From assembly GCA_019634635.1 (NCBI GenBank), contig JAHCBB010000040.1, forward strand, positions 1 through 41,313: a stretch of DNA of 41,313 nt, read 5' to 3'. The stretch's first letter is position 1. Each line of letters starts with the position of its first letter. The stretch is from Verrucomicrobiia bacterium (GTDB taxonomy: Bacteria > Verrucomicrobiota > Verrucomicrobiia > Limisphaerales > UBA9464). Shown here piece by piece: positions 31,931 through 40,037 of the stretch. The position numbers and the translations under genes are program-made. The notes below the pieces were generated by a model. It saw only the letters and a program-made list of their open reading frames with translations. It searched no databases and had not been told where the DNA came from.

Positions 31931-33009
31931 GCAAGGAGCCGTGGGCGCACGGTGAGGGCTTCCCTGGGGTTGATGACCAGCAGCTGGTCCACCTCGGCTT
32001 CGGAAAGCCCCCGGGCCTTCAGGTCGGGGAGCAGCCTGGTGAACAGGCTCTCATAGGGGGCGGGATTGCCGTTGGCGAATGGCGTGATGGGATTGCCGGT
32101 GGGCTGGGCGCCATCCACGGCCCAGCCGTCATCGTGCGAAAGCAGCACCCGGTTCAACAGTCCGGCATCACGAAGGGCCACGACCAGGTTCGGATACCGC
32201 AGCGTGTTGACGGGAGCGGCCGAGTAGCCGTCCAGGCTGATCCAGACCCCCAGGCGGGCGAGCTCGATCTGGATCGGCCCCGGATCGTTCTGGGCGTGCA
32301 CCCAGACCAGGGCTTCCGGTGCCACACCCGCCGCCTGGAGGTATCGGACCTCGTCGCGCGCGGCCTCGCCGTCACCCGTGTGAACGAAAATCGTGAGGCC
32401 CGTTTCGCGATGGACCCGCGCGGCGGCGGTGAGGAGGCGGGCGTCGAGCGGGGGCAGCGGTCCATTGCCCGTTCCCAGCTTCAGGAAACCGGGGCGGATG
32501 CCGGTGCCCTCGATTCCATCGCGCCATTCCGAAATCCAGCGCGATGCAATCTCGTCAACGCCCAGCCGTGCAGCCTCCGCCGGCAGGAATTTGTGATCCA
32601 CCGCGGCATACCAGCCGGTGTTGGTGACGATCCGGACCCCCGAGGCCTTCGCGAGCCGCTGGAGGAGGACCGGCCGGCGCCCGATGTATCGGGGGGTGCA
32701 TTCCACCAGGGTGGTGACGCCGCGGTCGCGGAGGCGCCGGAGGTGCGGAAGCGCCGTCTGAAACACCTGGTCCGCATCGGTCCGTTCCGGGGAATCCAGC
32801 GCGGCGCCGGCGAAGTCCACAACCACATGCTCGTGGACCAGCGTGCGCCCCAGATCGGACGGGGACACCGCGCCGTTGACCGTCATCACCACCGCCTCGT
32901 CCGCCGCCACGAGCCGCGGCGCCAGTGGCACCAGCGACGCGCCCACCGTCGCGCCCAGGAAGGCGCGACGGCTCAGCTTTGGGTTTCGCCAGGAATGGCC
33001 TTCACGCAT
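31927..33009 (-). CDS. Phosphotriesterase-family metal hydrolase with Tat signal
   Basis: This 360-residue amidohydrolase-type barrel has a twin-arginine signal (LSRRAFLGATVG, about 12-23), so it is probably exported. The binuclear metal set is complete: His59 and His61 (LVHEHVVVD), a carboxylated Lys177 (PGFLKLGT), His210 (IFVHTGDG), His238 (WVHAQND) and an Asp in LLSHDDGW (293 or 294). This fits phosphotriesterase-like lactonase or esterase activity; the substrate is unknown. Its start overlaps the radical SAM stop by eight bases and its stop overlaps the UbiC-like start by four. Tight joining suggests the three proteins act together. The ATG at 33009 is chosen because it precedes the Tat signal. 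Confidence 0.85.
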   Translation of the reverse strand: MREGHSWRNPKLSRRAFLGATVGASLVPLAPRLVAADEAVVMTVNGAVSPSDLGRTLVHEHVVVDFAGAALDSPERTDADQVFQTALPHLRRLRDRGVTTLVECTPRYIGRRPVLLQRLAKASGVRIVTNTGWYAAVDHKFLPAEAARLGVDEIASRWISEWRDGIEGTGIRPGFLKLGTGNGPLPPLDARLLTAAARVHRETGLTIFVHTGDGEAARDEVRYLQAAGVAPEALVWVHAQNDPGPIQIELARLGVWISLDGYSAAPVNTLRYPNLVVALRDAGLLNRVLLSHDDGWAVDGAQPTGNPITPFANGNPAPYESLFTRLLPDLKARGLSEAEVDQLLVINPREALTVRPRLLA

Positions 33010-34354
33010 AGCGTCCCGTCCGGTGATGCGGGAGGAAGAACTCATGGAGGAGGCGGTCCACTTGCAGCAATCCTTCCCGGCGGATGCCGATGCGGTCGCC
33101 CTCGATCTGGAGGAAGCCCTGCGCTTGGAGGTTGGCGAGGGGCGCGGCGAATACCTCGCGCGGATCGCGGCCAAACTTCCGGAGGAACGCCGACGCCTGC
33201 ACCCGCCCCAGCTTGAGCTGGAGCATGAACTCGCGGATCAGTTGCTCGGTGGCATCCGGCACGTAGGCCCGGTGCACCGGCAGCCGCCCCGCGTTGACGG
33301 CGGCGACATATGGGTCGAAGTCGTGGTGGTTTTGGTAATGCACCCCGTTGAGGTGTCCGAAACTGGCGACACCGATGGATAGGATGTCGGCCCCGGAAAA
33401 CAGCCCGTCGCGGTACACGAACTTCACCTGCTCCGGATCCCGGACCACCGTGGTGCCGCTGGTCACGGTATAGCCGATCCTCTCAAACTCGCGGTAGGCA
33501 TGGTCCACCCAGCGACGTTTGGTCTCCCAGTCGGCCACCGGAGCCACCAGCCGCCCCTCGGCCTTCATCTGCCGGTAGATGCCCGTGTTGTAGGGCACTT
33601 CCATCTGATAGATCGTCACCGAGTCGGGACGGAGCGCGACCGTCCGGGCCACGGTTTCGAGCCACTTCTCCTCGGTCTCCTCCACCATCCCGGCAATCAG
33701 GTCCACATTGATCTGCGGAAATCCAATTTCGCGGGCGTACTGGTAGGCCCGAAGGATCTCGCGGGACCTGTGGGCGCGGCCGTTGACCTCCAGGATGTGG
33801 TCGTCGAAGTGTTCGATGCCGAGGCTCAGACGGGTCACCCCCATCGCCCGGATCGCGGCCAGCTTGTGATCGGTCAGTGTGCCGGGCTCGGCCTCAAACG
33901 TGATCTCAACGGCCGCGTCCCATGGCAGCAGGCGACGCATGCCCTCCGAGAGATGGCGGAGCTGGTCGGGCGAGAGATAACTGGGGGTGCCGCCGCCGAA
34001 GTAAAGGAACCTGGGGAGGCGCCCCCCGACACAGGCCTTGCCGGCATACACGGTCAGTTCCCGGAGGAGCGCGTCGAGGTAGCCGCGGATGTCGTCCGCA
34101 TTCTTGTCCGTATACACCCGGAAGTAGCAGAAATGGCAGCGCTTCCGGCAGAAGGGGATGTGCGTGTAGATCCCAAGCGGGTTTGCCGGGTCGCCCGGTG
34201 GCCGGTCCAGGGCGGCCTCGAAGTCTGGAATACGGTCGGGAGTCCAGAACGCGAACGGCGGATAGTTGGCGACGAAGTAATTCCCCGCGGTGGTCTCCTT
34301 CTGGAGCGGCGGCCCGGCGGTTTTCGGCGGCGGGGCGATGGTGATGGAACTCAT
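33002..34354 (-). CDS. HemN/HemW-like radical SAM enzyme
   Basis: The 450-residue protein has the HemN-family core: THIPFCRKRCHFCYF with Cys69, Cys73 and Cys76 for the 4Fe-4S cluster, FGGGTPSYL (119-127) for SAM, a GVTRLSLGIEHFDDHIL segment, and a C-terminal winged-helix-like region (LMLQLKLGRVQASAFLRKFG). Family members include coproporphyrinogen dehydrogenase, the haem chaperone HemW and class C methyltransferases; HemN itself is excluded because its second Cys pattern and N-terminal signature are absent. The N-terminal 60 residues (ITIAPPPKTAGPPLQKET...) are not typical. ATG 34354 has a strong GGAGGAGG ribosome site about 7 bases upstream, unusual in this window. It leads the overlapping radical SAM-PTE-UbiC-like set. 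Reaction unknown. Confidence 0.85.
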   Translation of the reverse strand: MSSITIAPPPKTAGPPLQKETTAGNYFVANYPPFAFWTPDRIPDFEAALDRPPGDPANPLGIYTHIPFCRKRCHFCYFRVYTDKNADDIRGYLDALLRELTVYAGKACVGGRLPRFLYFGGGTPSYLSPDQLRHLSEGMRRLLPWDAAVEITFEAEPGTLTDHKLAAIRAMGVTRLSLGIEHFDDHILEVNGRAHRSREILRAYQYAREIGFPQINVDLIAGMVEETEEKWLETVARTVALRPDSVTIYQMEVPYNTGIYRQMKAEGRLVAPVADWETKRRWVDHAYREFERIGYTVTSGTTVVRDPEQVKFVYRDGLFSGADILSIGVASFGHLNGVHYQNHHDFDPYVAAVNAGRLPVHRAYVPDATEQLIREFMLQLKLGRVQASAFLRKFGRDPREVFAAPLANLQAQGFLQIEGDRIGIRREGLLQVDRLLHEFFLPHHRTGRYA

Positions 34355-34401
34355 GATTCGGTCCTCCTCCGGCAATCAGAAATGGCGCGGCATCAAGGTC
34401 G

Positions 34402-35532
34402 CTAACGCGCCGGTCCGAAGCAGTACACGGTGCCGTCATCCGAGCCGACAATGATCGCGCCATCCACGACGGCCGGAGAGCTCTGCACCGGCCGGCCGAT
34501 CTCGTAGCTCCACACCTCGCGGCCGTCGGCGAGCGAGACGATGTAGAGCCGGCCATCGTCGGAACCGAAGACCACCCGGTCGCGGGCGACGACCGGCGAG
34601 CTGTCCACCTTGCCGCGCGTGGGAAACACCCACACGGCCTCACCGTTGGCGCGCTTCAGGCAGTGCAACCGCTTGTCGCGTCCACCCACCACGACGCGGT
34701 CCGCCGTTACCGCGGGTGACGAGAAGTAGGGAAACGCCCGGTCCTTGTAGCTCCAGACAATCCGTCCCTCCTTGAGGTCCACGCACAGGAAGGCGTTTTC
34801 GTAGTGCCCGACATAAAGCCGCCCGTCCACCAGTGCTCCCGAGGCCGCAATGTAGGCCCCGGCCTCGATCTCCTTCTCCTTCAGACCGGTGTTGACGTTC
34901 ACCACATGTACCAGGGCGTCACAGCCCCCGAAGGCGGTCACGCCGTCCCCGATGGCCGGCGTGCCATTGATGTAGTTGCCCGTCTCGAACACCCAGTTCG
35001 TCCTCCCGCTGGTCGCGCCGATGCTGTACAGCTTGAAGTCATAGCCGCCGATCAGGATGTTCGTCTCACCGCCGCCGGGCCCCGCCACCCAGTTGGGGCT
35101 GGAGAGAATCTTGTCCTCGAGTCCGAAGCTCCATTCCGGCGCACCCGTCTCCGCGGAAATCGCATACACGTTGGTGTTGGCCGTGCCGAAATACACCCGG
35201 CCGTTCAGGACCAGCGGTGAGGACTCAATCGGGCCGTCGGCGCGGAAGGCCCATTGCTTCCGGCCGTCGGTGAGACTCAGGCAGTACAGGTTTGAATCCC
35301 CGGAACCGACAAAAACCCGGTCGCCGACAATGGCCGCGGAGGACTTGACCTCCCCGCCGGTCTTGAACGTCCAGCGCAGCACGGGCGCGTCGGGGATTCG
35401 CGTGTCCGCCACGCCCGTCAGGCGTGGATCTCCGCGGAACATCGGCCAGTCCGTCGCCGCCCGGGCGACCGGGTGTACAAGGCCCATGGCAATCCACGCG
35501 GAAACGACGCCGGCAAGAACGTGATTCCTCAT
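34402..35532 (-). CDS. Secreted PQQ-type beta-propeller protein
   Basis: The 376-residue protein has a signal peptide (VLAGVVSAWIAMGLVHPVARA, about 5-25) and then WPMFRGDPRLTGVADTR, the usual start of PQQ-propeller proteins in Verrucomicrobiota. About eight blades follow with the repeat pattern DRVFVGSGDSNLYCLSLTDGRKQWAF, RVYFGTANTNVYAISAETGAPEW, RVVVGGRDKRLHCLKRANGEAVW and IIVGSDDGTVYC. BamB and PQQ dehydrogenases share this fold, but no PQQ-binding dehydrogenase signature or Cys pair is visible, so it is more likely a scaffold or binding protein. It is 47 bases upstream of the radical SAM gene on the same strand and 60 downstream of pyrF, so it may belong to the radical SAM operon. ATG 35532 is the probable start; 35544 is another. 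Confidence 0.82.
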   Translation of the reverse strand: MRNHVLAGVVSAWIAMGLVHPVARAATDWPMFRGDPRLTGVADTRIPDAPVLRWTFKTGGEVKSSAAIVGDRVFVGSGDSNLYCLSLTDGRKQWAFRADGPIESSPLVLNGRVYFGTANTNVYAISAETGAPEWSFGLEDKILSSPNWVAGPGGGETNILIGGYDFKLYSIGATSGRTNWVFETGNYINGTPAIGDGVTAFGGCDALVHVVNVNTGLKEKEIEAGAYIAASGALVDGRLYVGHYENAFLCVDLKEGRIVWSYKDRAFPYFSSPAVTADRVVVGGRDKRLHCLKRANGEAVWVFPTRGKVDSSPVVARDRVVFGSDDGRLYIVSLADGREVWSYEIGRPVQSSPAVVDGAIIVGSDDGTVYCFGPAR

Positions 35533-35592
35533 TCCGCAGACCATCCGTTTCCGGCACCGGGCTGGCAAACGAATTGATACGGGTGCGTAGTA

Positions 35593-36297
35593 TCACCCGA
35601 GAGAGGCCAGGAGTCTGCGGGCGGCGGCAGCGGGGTCCGGGGCGGCGAGGATCGGGCGGCCGACCACCAACCAGCGGGCGCCGGCGGCCAAGGCGTCCGG
35701 GGCGCTCAGGGTGCGGCTCTGGTCGTCGGCGGGGTCGGAGGCGCTGCGGATACCCGGGGTGACGAGCTGCAGGTCGGGCGGAACACAGGTCCGAAGCATG
35801 GGGAGCTCCAGCGGGGAGCACACCAGCCCGCGCAGGCCGGCGGCGACGGCCAGTTGGGCCAGGCGGCGGACCTGGACCGCGGGATCCGGCTCGAGCCCCA
35901 GGTCCGCAAGGGCGGCGGCATCGAGGCTGGTCAATACGGTCACTCCCAGGATCAGCGGGGCCGGACGCCCCATGGCACGTGCCGTCTGCTGCGCCGCCTC
36001 CTCGGCGGCCGCCATCATCGCGCGGCCGCCGCTGCAATGTACCGTGAGCATCTGCACATCCAGCCGGGTGGCCGCGGCGATTGCGCGGGCAACGGTGTTG
36101 GGGATGTCGTGAAACTTGAGGTCGAGGAACACCGCCGCACCGGTGGCGCGCAGTTCCCGGATGATCCCCGGGCCGGCGGCGACAAACAGCTCCTTGCCCA
36201 CCTTGAAGGCCCCGACATGGGGAGCGACGGCACGGGCCATCGCCAGGGCGCTGACGGCATCCGGGAGGTCGAGGGCTGCGATGATCGGATTGCGCAC
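35593..36297 (-). CDS. pyrF: Orotidine 5'-phosphate decarboxylase
   Basis: PyrF makes UMP from OMP, the last step of pyrimidine synthesis. With a GTG start at 36297 the protein has 234 residues, the usual size, and begins VRNPIIAALDLPD. The catalytic tetrad segment FLDLKFHDIPNTV (Asp59, Lys61, Asp64) is intact, with phosphate-binding parts VTPGIRS and WLVVGRPI. An upstream ATG at 36333 would add twelve odd residues (MPQRGRDRHPPH). It lies between the kinase gene (55 bases) and the PQQ-propeller gene. Identification is firm; the GTG start is likely but not certain. Confidence 0.93.
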   Translation of the reverse strand: MRNPIIAALDLPDAVSALAMARAVAPHVGAFKVGKELFVAAGPGIIRELRATGAAVFLDLKFHDIPNTVARAIAAATRLDVQMLTVHCSGGRAMMAAAEEAAQQTARAMGRPAPLILGVTVLTSLDAAALADLGLEPDPAVQVRRLAQLAVAAGLRGLVCSPLELPMLRTCVPPDLQLVTPGIRSASDPADDQSRTLSAPDALAAGARWLVVGRPILAAPDPAAAARRLLASLG

Positions 36298-36352
36298 GTG
36301 CGGAGGGTGTCGGTCCCGTCCCCTTTGCGGCAAGGCGGGGAAGCCGGAAGCC

Positions 36353-37360
36353 TCAGCGGCGCCACCAGCGACGGGATTCGGGGATCCCGGCGGCGGCCGC
36401 TCCCTGGCCGGTCAAGGTGCGGATCAGCAACTGGCTCCGTGCGGCCTCCAGGGCCATGCGGAACTCGTCGTAGCTCTGGAAACGGTCCGCGGGATTCTTG
36501 GCCATCGCCCGCACGAGCGCCTCGCTCGTCGGCGTCGTGATTTCCGGGGCGACGGTTGAGGCCGGGGTGAGCTCGGCATGCACCTGCGCGGCGACCACCT
36601 CCTCCACACTGGCCGCCTCGAACGGAACGCGGCCCACCAGGGCGTGGTACAGGGTCCCGGCCAGCGAATACTCGTCGCTCAGGAAGGATTCCCCGGTCTG
36701 CTGCACCCGCTCCGGGGCGATGTAGTAGGGCGTCCCAAACACCGGCGCGTGGTAGTCCTTGTCGGCATCTGTCTTCCGGGCCAGGCCGAAATCCACCAGC
36801 TTGGGCTCCCCGTCGGCGTTGAACAGGATGTTGCCGGGCTTGATGTCCAGGTGGAGCAGCCCGTGCCGCAGCGCCGCGGCCAGGGCGCTGGCCACCTTGA
36901 TGCCGCAGTCGAGCACCTCGAGCTCCGGGACGCGCTTCTGCAACTCGATCCGGTCGTCCAGGCTTCCGGCATCCGCCAACTCCATGACCAGGTACTTGTA
37001 GGCGCCCTCCTGGTCGAAGGTGTACACGTGGATGATGTTGGTGTGGTTCAGCTGGGCACAGGCCCGGGCTTCGGCGGCGAAGGCGTTGACCGCATCCTCG
37101 TCGTTCACGAGCTCCTGCTTCATCAGCTTCACCGCCACCTCCCGGCCAAGCGTGTTGTCCCAGGCCCGGTACACGGTGCCCATGCCTCCCGAAGCAATCA
37201 CGCCCCGAAGCTCGAACTGCCGAAGGTCCATCGGCATCATGATGGTCCCCCCGCATTTGCAGGTGGTGATCTCAAGGGGCGCGAGGCTCCCGGGAATGAA
37301 CACCCGCGCACCGCAGTGCGGGCAGGTCACCATCTTCAACGATTTGCTGGCCGTGGACAT
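36353..37360 (-). CDS. Ser/Thr protein kinase with N-terminal zinc-ribbon
   Basis: The 335-residue protein has a small zinc-ribbon-like head (Cys13, Cys16, Cys34, Cys36) and a Hanks-type kinase domain (about 48-310). Kinase motifs are the glycine loop VIASGGMGTVYRA, Lys78 in VAVKLM, Glu97 of helix C, HLDIKPGN (170-177, so HLD in place of HRD), VDFG (189-192), and YYIAPE. The catalytic Asp172, Lys174 and Asn177 are kept, so activity is expected. A C-terminal tail of about 25 residues is basic and without a membrane helix, so this kinase is soluble. The ATG at 37360 begins MSTASKSLKMVTCPHCG. It faces the divergent DUF3445 gene. The FHA protein at 23 kb could be a reader, unproven. Confidence 0.9.
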   Translation of the reverse strand: MSTASKSLKMVTCPHCGARVFIPGSLAPLEITTCKCGGTIMMPMDLRQFELRGVIASGGMGTVYRAWDNTLGREVAVKLMKQELVNDEDAVNAFAAEARACAQLNHTNIIHVYTFDQEGAYKYLVMELADAGSLDDRIELQKRVPELEVLDCGIKVASALAAALRHGLLHLDIKPGNILFNADGEPKLVDFGLARKTDADKDYHAPVFGTPYYIAPERVQQTGESFLSDEYSLAGTLYHALVGRVPFEAASVEEVVAAQVHAELTPASTVAPEITTPTSEALVRAMAKNPADRFQSYDEFRMALEAARSQLLIRTLTGQGAAAAGIPESRRWWRR

Positions 37361-37452
37361 CAGGCGGCCGTGAAAGGTACCGGGGACTGCGTCCGGGACA
37401 AGCATCTGCTGCGTTCTTGGCCCCGTAAGGGCGGCCGCCGCATCCTCGACCC

Positions 37453-38292
37453 ATGGCCTCCGACGCCCCCCAACCCCCGGTTCCCGACCTGCGCCGGCTC
37501 TTCCGTCCGCAGCCACACCGGTTCGAATTTGGCATCCGTCCCGGCGCCGAGGACTGGTTCCGGCTGCCGGATCCGCCACCGCCGGAGCTGGGCCACCGGC
37601 GGGAGCTGCTGGCGGCAGCTCCCGAACGGCATGCACCGTGGCTCCCGGAGGCCGAACCGGTGTTCGACGGCCTGGTGGGATGGTTTTCCGACCCCGACGT
37701 CCGGGCACTGACCGGCGGCGGCGCTGCTGCGGCGCGCACGCTGGGCGGGTTGTGGCCACCGGACTACGTGCTGCTGGGTCGGGACCCGTCGGGGAACCAC
37801 CGGATGGTGGGGGGCTGTGTGTGCGACCCCTCCTGGTGGGATCCCCAGGCGACGCTGGGCCGGCCGGTGGCGGCGATCCATGAGGTCGTCCCGGGATTGA
37901 ACGCCCAACTGGGAGACCGCATTCGGACGTTCCTCGACCGGTTGCCGGCGGACACCGTGGTGACCCGGGAGAACTGGGGCCTGGCGGCGGTGCCGGACCG
38001 CAATCTCCATCCCACGCTCGGACGGCCGCGTCTGGGACCGGACGCCACCCCGGAAACCACCTGGCTCCGGGTGGAACATCAGGCGTTTCGCGCGCTGCCC
38101 GACCTGGGGGGGATGGTCTTCCTCATCTGGCTCACGGTCCATCCGCTGACGGACGTGCTGCGCGATCCGGTGGCGGCCGGAGGACTGGCGCTGCAGTTGG
38201 AGACACTTCCGGACCCTGTGGCCGCCTACAAGGGTGTGGCGGCCGCCCGTTCGAACCTGGCCCATCGGCTCCGGCACGCTGCGGAGGGCTGA
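37453..38292 (+). CDS. DUF3445 / haem-dependent oxidative N-demethylase-like protein
   Basis: The 279-residue protein matches the DUF3445 pattern: RPQPHRFEFGIRP start, VTRENWGLAAVPDRNLHPT (about 175-193), TTWLRVEHQAFRALPDLGGMVFLIWLTVHPLTDV (about 208-240), and a helical end. Characterised members of the group are haem-dependent oxidative N-demethylases that act on dimethylamine or similar substrates using a PAS-like fold with a His ligand. His-containing segments here could bind haem. No reductase or electron donor gene is next to it. It is transcribed away from the kinase gene, 92 bases apart, and is followed by yajQ after 58 bases. Function inferred by family only. Confidence 0.72.
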   Translation: MASDAPQPPVPDLRRLFRPQPHRFEFGIRPGAEDWFRLPDPPPPELGHRRELLAAAPERHAPWLPEAEPVFDGLVGWFSDPDVRALTGGGAAAARTLGGLWPPDYVLLGRDPSGNHRMVGGCVCDPSWWDPQATLGRPVAAIHEVVPGLNAQLGDRIRTFLDRLPADTVVTRENWGLAAVPDRNLHPTLGRPRLGPDATPETTWLRVEHQAFRALPDLGGMVFLIWLTVHPLTDVLRDPVAAGGLALQLETLPDPVAAYKGVAAARSNLAHRLRHAAEG

Positions 38293-38350
38293 CGAATGGA
38301 GCAGACGAACGGGGCTTCATCCACCGGCGGCTCCGGGTTACGCTGCGGCC

Positions 38351-38836
38351 ATGGCGAGTTTTGACATCGTTTCCCAAGTGAACTCGATGGAGGTTGAGAA
38401 TGCGGTGAACCAGGCGACCAAGGAACTGGCCACCCGCTTTGACTTCAAGGATGGAAGCGGGGAGATCGTGCTGGCGAAGCATGAGATCCAGTTGAAGGCG
38501 GCCGACGCCTTCAAGATGCGGCAGTTGTGCGAACTGGTGGTCGGCCGGCTGGCGAAGCGGGGCATCAGTCTCAAGAACGTGGACCAGGGCGAACCGGACC
38601 TGTCACCGCTGGGGCATGCCCGGCAGACCCTGAAGATCAAGCAGGGCATAGACGGTGCCGCGGCGAAGCAGATCACCCAGTTCATCCGCCAGAAGGGGTT
38701 CAAGGTGACGGCCGCCATCCAGGGCGAGGAGATCCGGGTGACCGGCAAGAGCCGCGACGAACTCCAGGCCGTCATCACGGCCGTCAAGGGCGGCGACTGG
38801 CCCGTTGCGGTGAGCTTTGTGAACTTCCGGGACTGA
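38351..38836 (+). CDS. yajQ: YajQ family nucleotide-binding protein
   Basis: The 161-residue protein is the normal YajQ length and begins MASFDIVSQVNSMEVENAVNQA, the classic YajQ start. It contains ATRFDFKDGSGEI, KHEIQLKAADAFKMRQL, LKIKQGIDGAAAKQITQFIRQKGFKV and the C-terminal AVSFVNFRD. YajQ proteins bind nucleotides and in some bacteria cyclic di-GMP; they have two ferredoxin-like halves. It may be co-transcribed with the DUF3445 gene. Identification is secure, biological role less so. Confidence 0.95.
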   Translation: MASFDIVSQVNSMEVENAVNQATKELATRFDFKDGSGEIVLAKHEIQLKAADAFKMRQLCELVVGRLAKRGISLKNVDQGEPDLSPLGHARQTLKIKQGIDGAAAKQITQFIRQKGFKVTAAIQGEEIRVTGKSRDELQAVITAVKGGDWPVAVSFVNFRD

Positions 38837-39020
38837 AGTTCAGCAGTGCTGACTCCGGGGGGAAAGGCCTGCGATCCGAAGGTAGTCGCCGGCGCATCCA
38901 CGGGGGTCCCCTCGACGCTTGCTGCGCTCGAGACCGGGGTGCAACTGCGAGGTCGGTGAATCCACCACAACGACACCCTGCCGACTGCGACGCGCCCTGG
39001 CCGCTGCAGGAATGCGATCC

Positions 39021-39887
39021 TCATCGCGGTGCACCGCCGCCGGCGTATCGCAGGATAAACTCCACGATCGGTTTCGGATCGTCGAGCCCGTGGGGGTGAT
39101 GCCCCACGCCGGGCTTGTTCACCACGACCATGGATCCGCCCAGGACCCGGTACCGCTGTTCGACCAGGGCGGTATTCTCCGAAACCGGCACCACATCGTC
39201 TTCGTCCCCGACGACGTGCAGGATGGGAATGCCCGCGCTGGCGAGGACGTCTAGGCGATCCACGGGATTCCCGGTATGGGCCAGGGCCTCGGTTTCGTCG
39301 CGAAACCCGTAGTCGCGGACCAGTTTCGCCCAGTCCGGCGGGCTGCCCCTTCCGACGCCCTTGCCGCCCGGCCAGCTCTTGAAGTCGCAGACGGGCGCAT
39401 CGCCGTACAGGCAGGCCACCCGGTCCGGTCCCTGCACCGCCCAGTTGTAGGCGTACAACCCGCCGCGGCTGATGCCGATAAGGGCGCCGCGGGGGGCGAG
39501 GCCGGCATTCGTGATCACCGGATAGAACGCGTCGAACTGTCTCAGGGCGGCTGGCGATCCGAAGGTATTGCCGACCTCCAGATGGAGATGATGGAAACCG
39601 CGGTCCAACAGGGCGGGAACACCTGTCCGCTCCGTGAAGGCGTCTGGAAACTCCAGGCACCAGGTCCACGGGTTCCCGGGGGCGGCCTGCCTGGGTTCAA
39701 CGACCCAGGCCGTGCAACCTGCCATGGGGAACCGGTGGCGGACATGTCCTCGCCACTCGTCGGTTGTCCCTTCCGGCCACGGTCCGGGACGCCGCGGCGG
39801 ATCTGCCTTGGGCTCGGCCCCGAGCAACATCCCGCCCAAGAGCACCAATCCCGGGAGAACCTGAAGCCAGCGCAGAGAGGCGAACAT
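39021..39887 (-). CDS. Secreted alpha/beta hydrolase
   Basis: The 288-residue protein has a signal peptide (LRWLQVLPGLVLLGGMLLGAEP, about 5-26) and an alpha/beta hydrolase fold. The nucleophile is Ser140 in LIGISRGGLYAYN (GxSxG). The acid is probably in HVVGDEDDVVPV, and the catalytic His is in GVGHHPHG. The early WTWCLEFPDAF and HLEVGNTFGSP segments are typical of secreted esterase or acetylxylan-like hydrolases in Verrucomicrobiota. The substrate is unknown. The ATG at 39887 precedes the signal; an upstream open frame to 40031 is unlikely. It lies just downstream of the HNH gene on the same strand, with 150 bases between. Confidence 0.8.
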   Translation of the reverse strand: MFASLRWLQVLPGLVLLGGMLLGAEPKADPPRRPGPWPEGTTDEWRGHVRHRFPMAGCTAWVVEPRQAAPGNPWTWCLEFPDAFTERTGVPALLDRGFHHLHLEVGNTFGSPAALRQFDAFYPVITNAGLAPRGALIGISRGGLYAYNWAVQGPDRVACLYGDAPVCDFKSWPGGKGVGRGSPPDWAKLVRDYGFRDETEALAHTGNPVDRLDVLASAGIPILHVVGDEDDVVPVSENTALVEQRYRVLGGSMVVVNKPGVGHHPHGLDDPKPIVEFILRYAGGGAPR

Positions 39888-40037
39888 GACGGCGCAGTCT
39901 CCCGGGAGCCCAGCCCTCCGGGTCAACCCGTTTTCCACCGCCAGTGGCGGCGTTTGGGGGAAGTGCGCGAAGGCGGGTTTGCATTGAGGTCCCGTTCCGC
40001 CGCGTGGTGCGCGGCGCGCATCTGCGGGCAAGGCCTC

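Noticed and set aside
33002..34354. Calling the HemN-like protein hemN or hemW
   Set aside because: The family core is present, but the N-terminus is atypical and the neighbours are not haem genes, so a specific reaction cannot be assigned.
38838..38860. Short palindrome TCAGCAGTGCTGA after yajQ as an intrinsic terminator
   Set aside because: The stem is six pairs with a one-base loop and there is no T-run.
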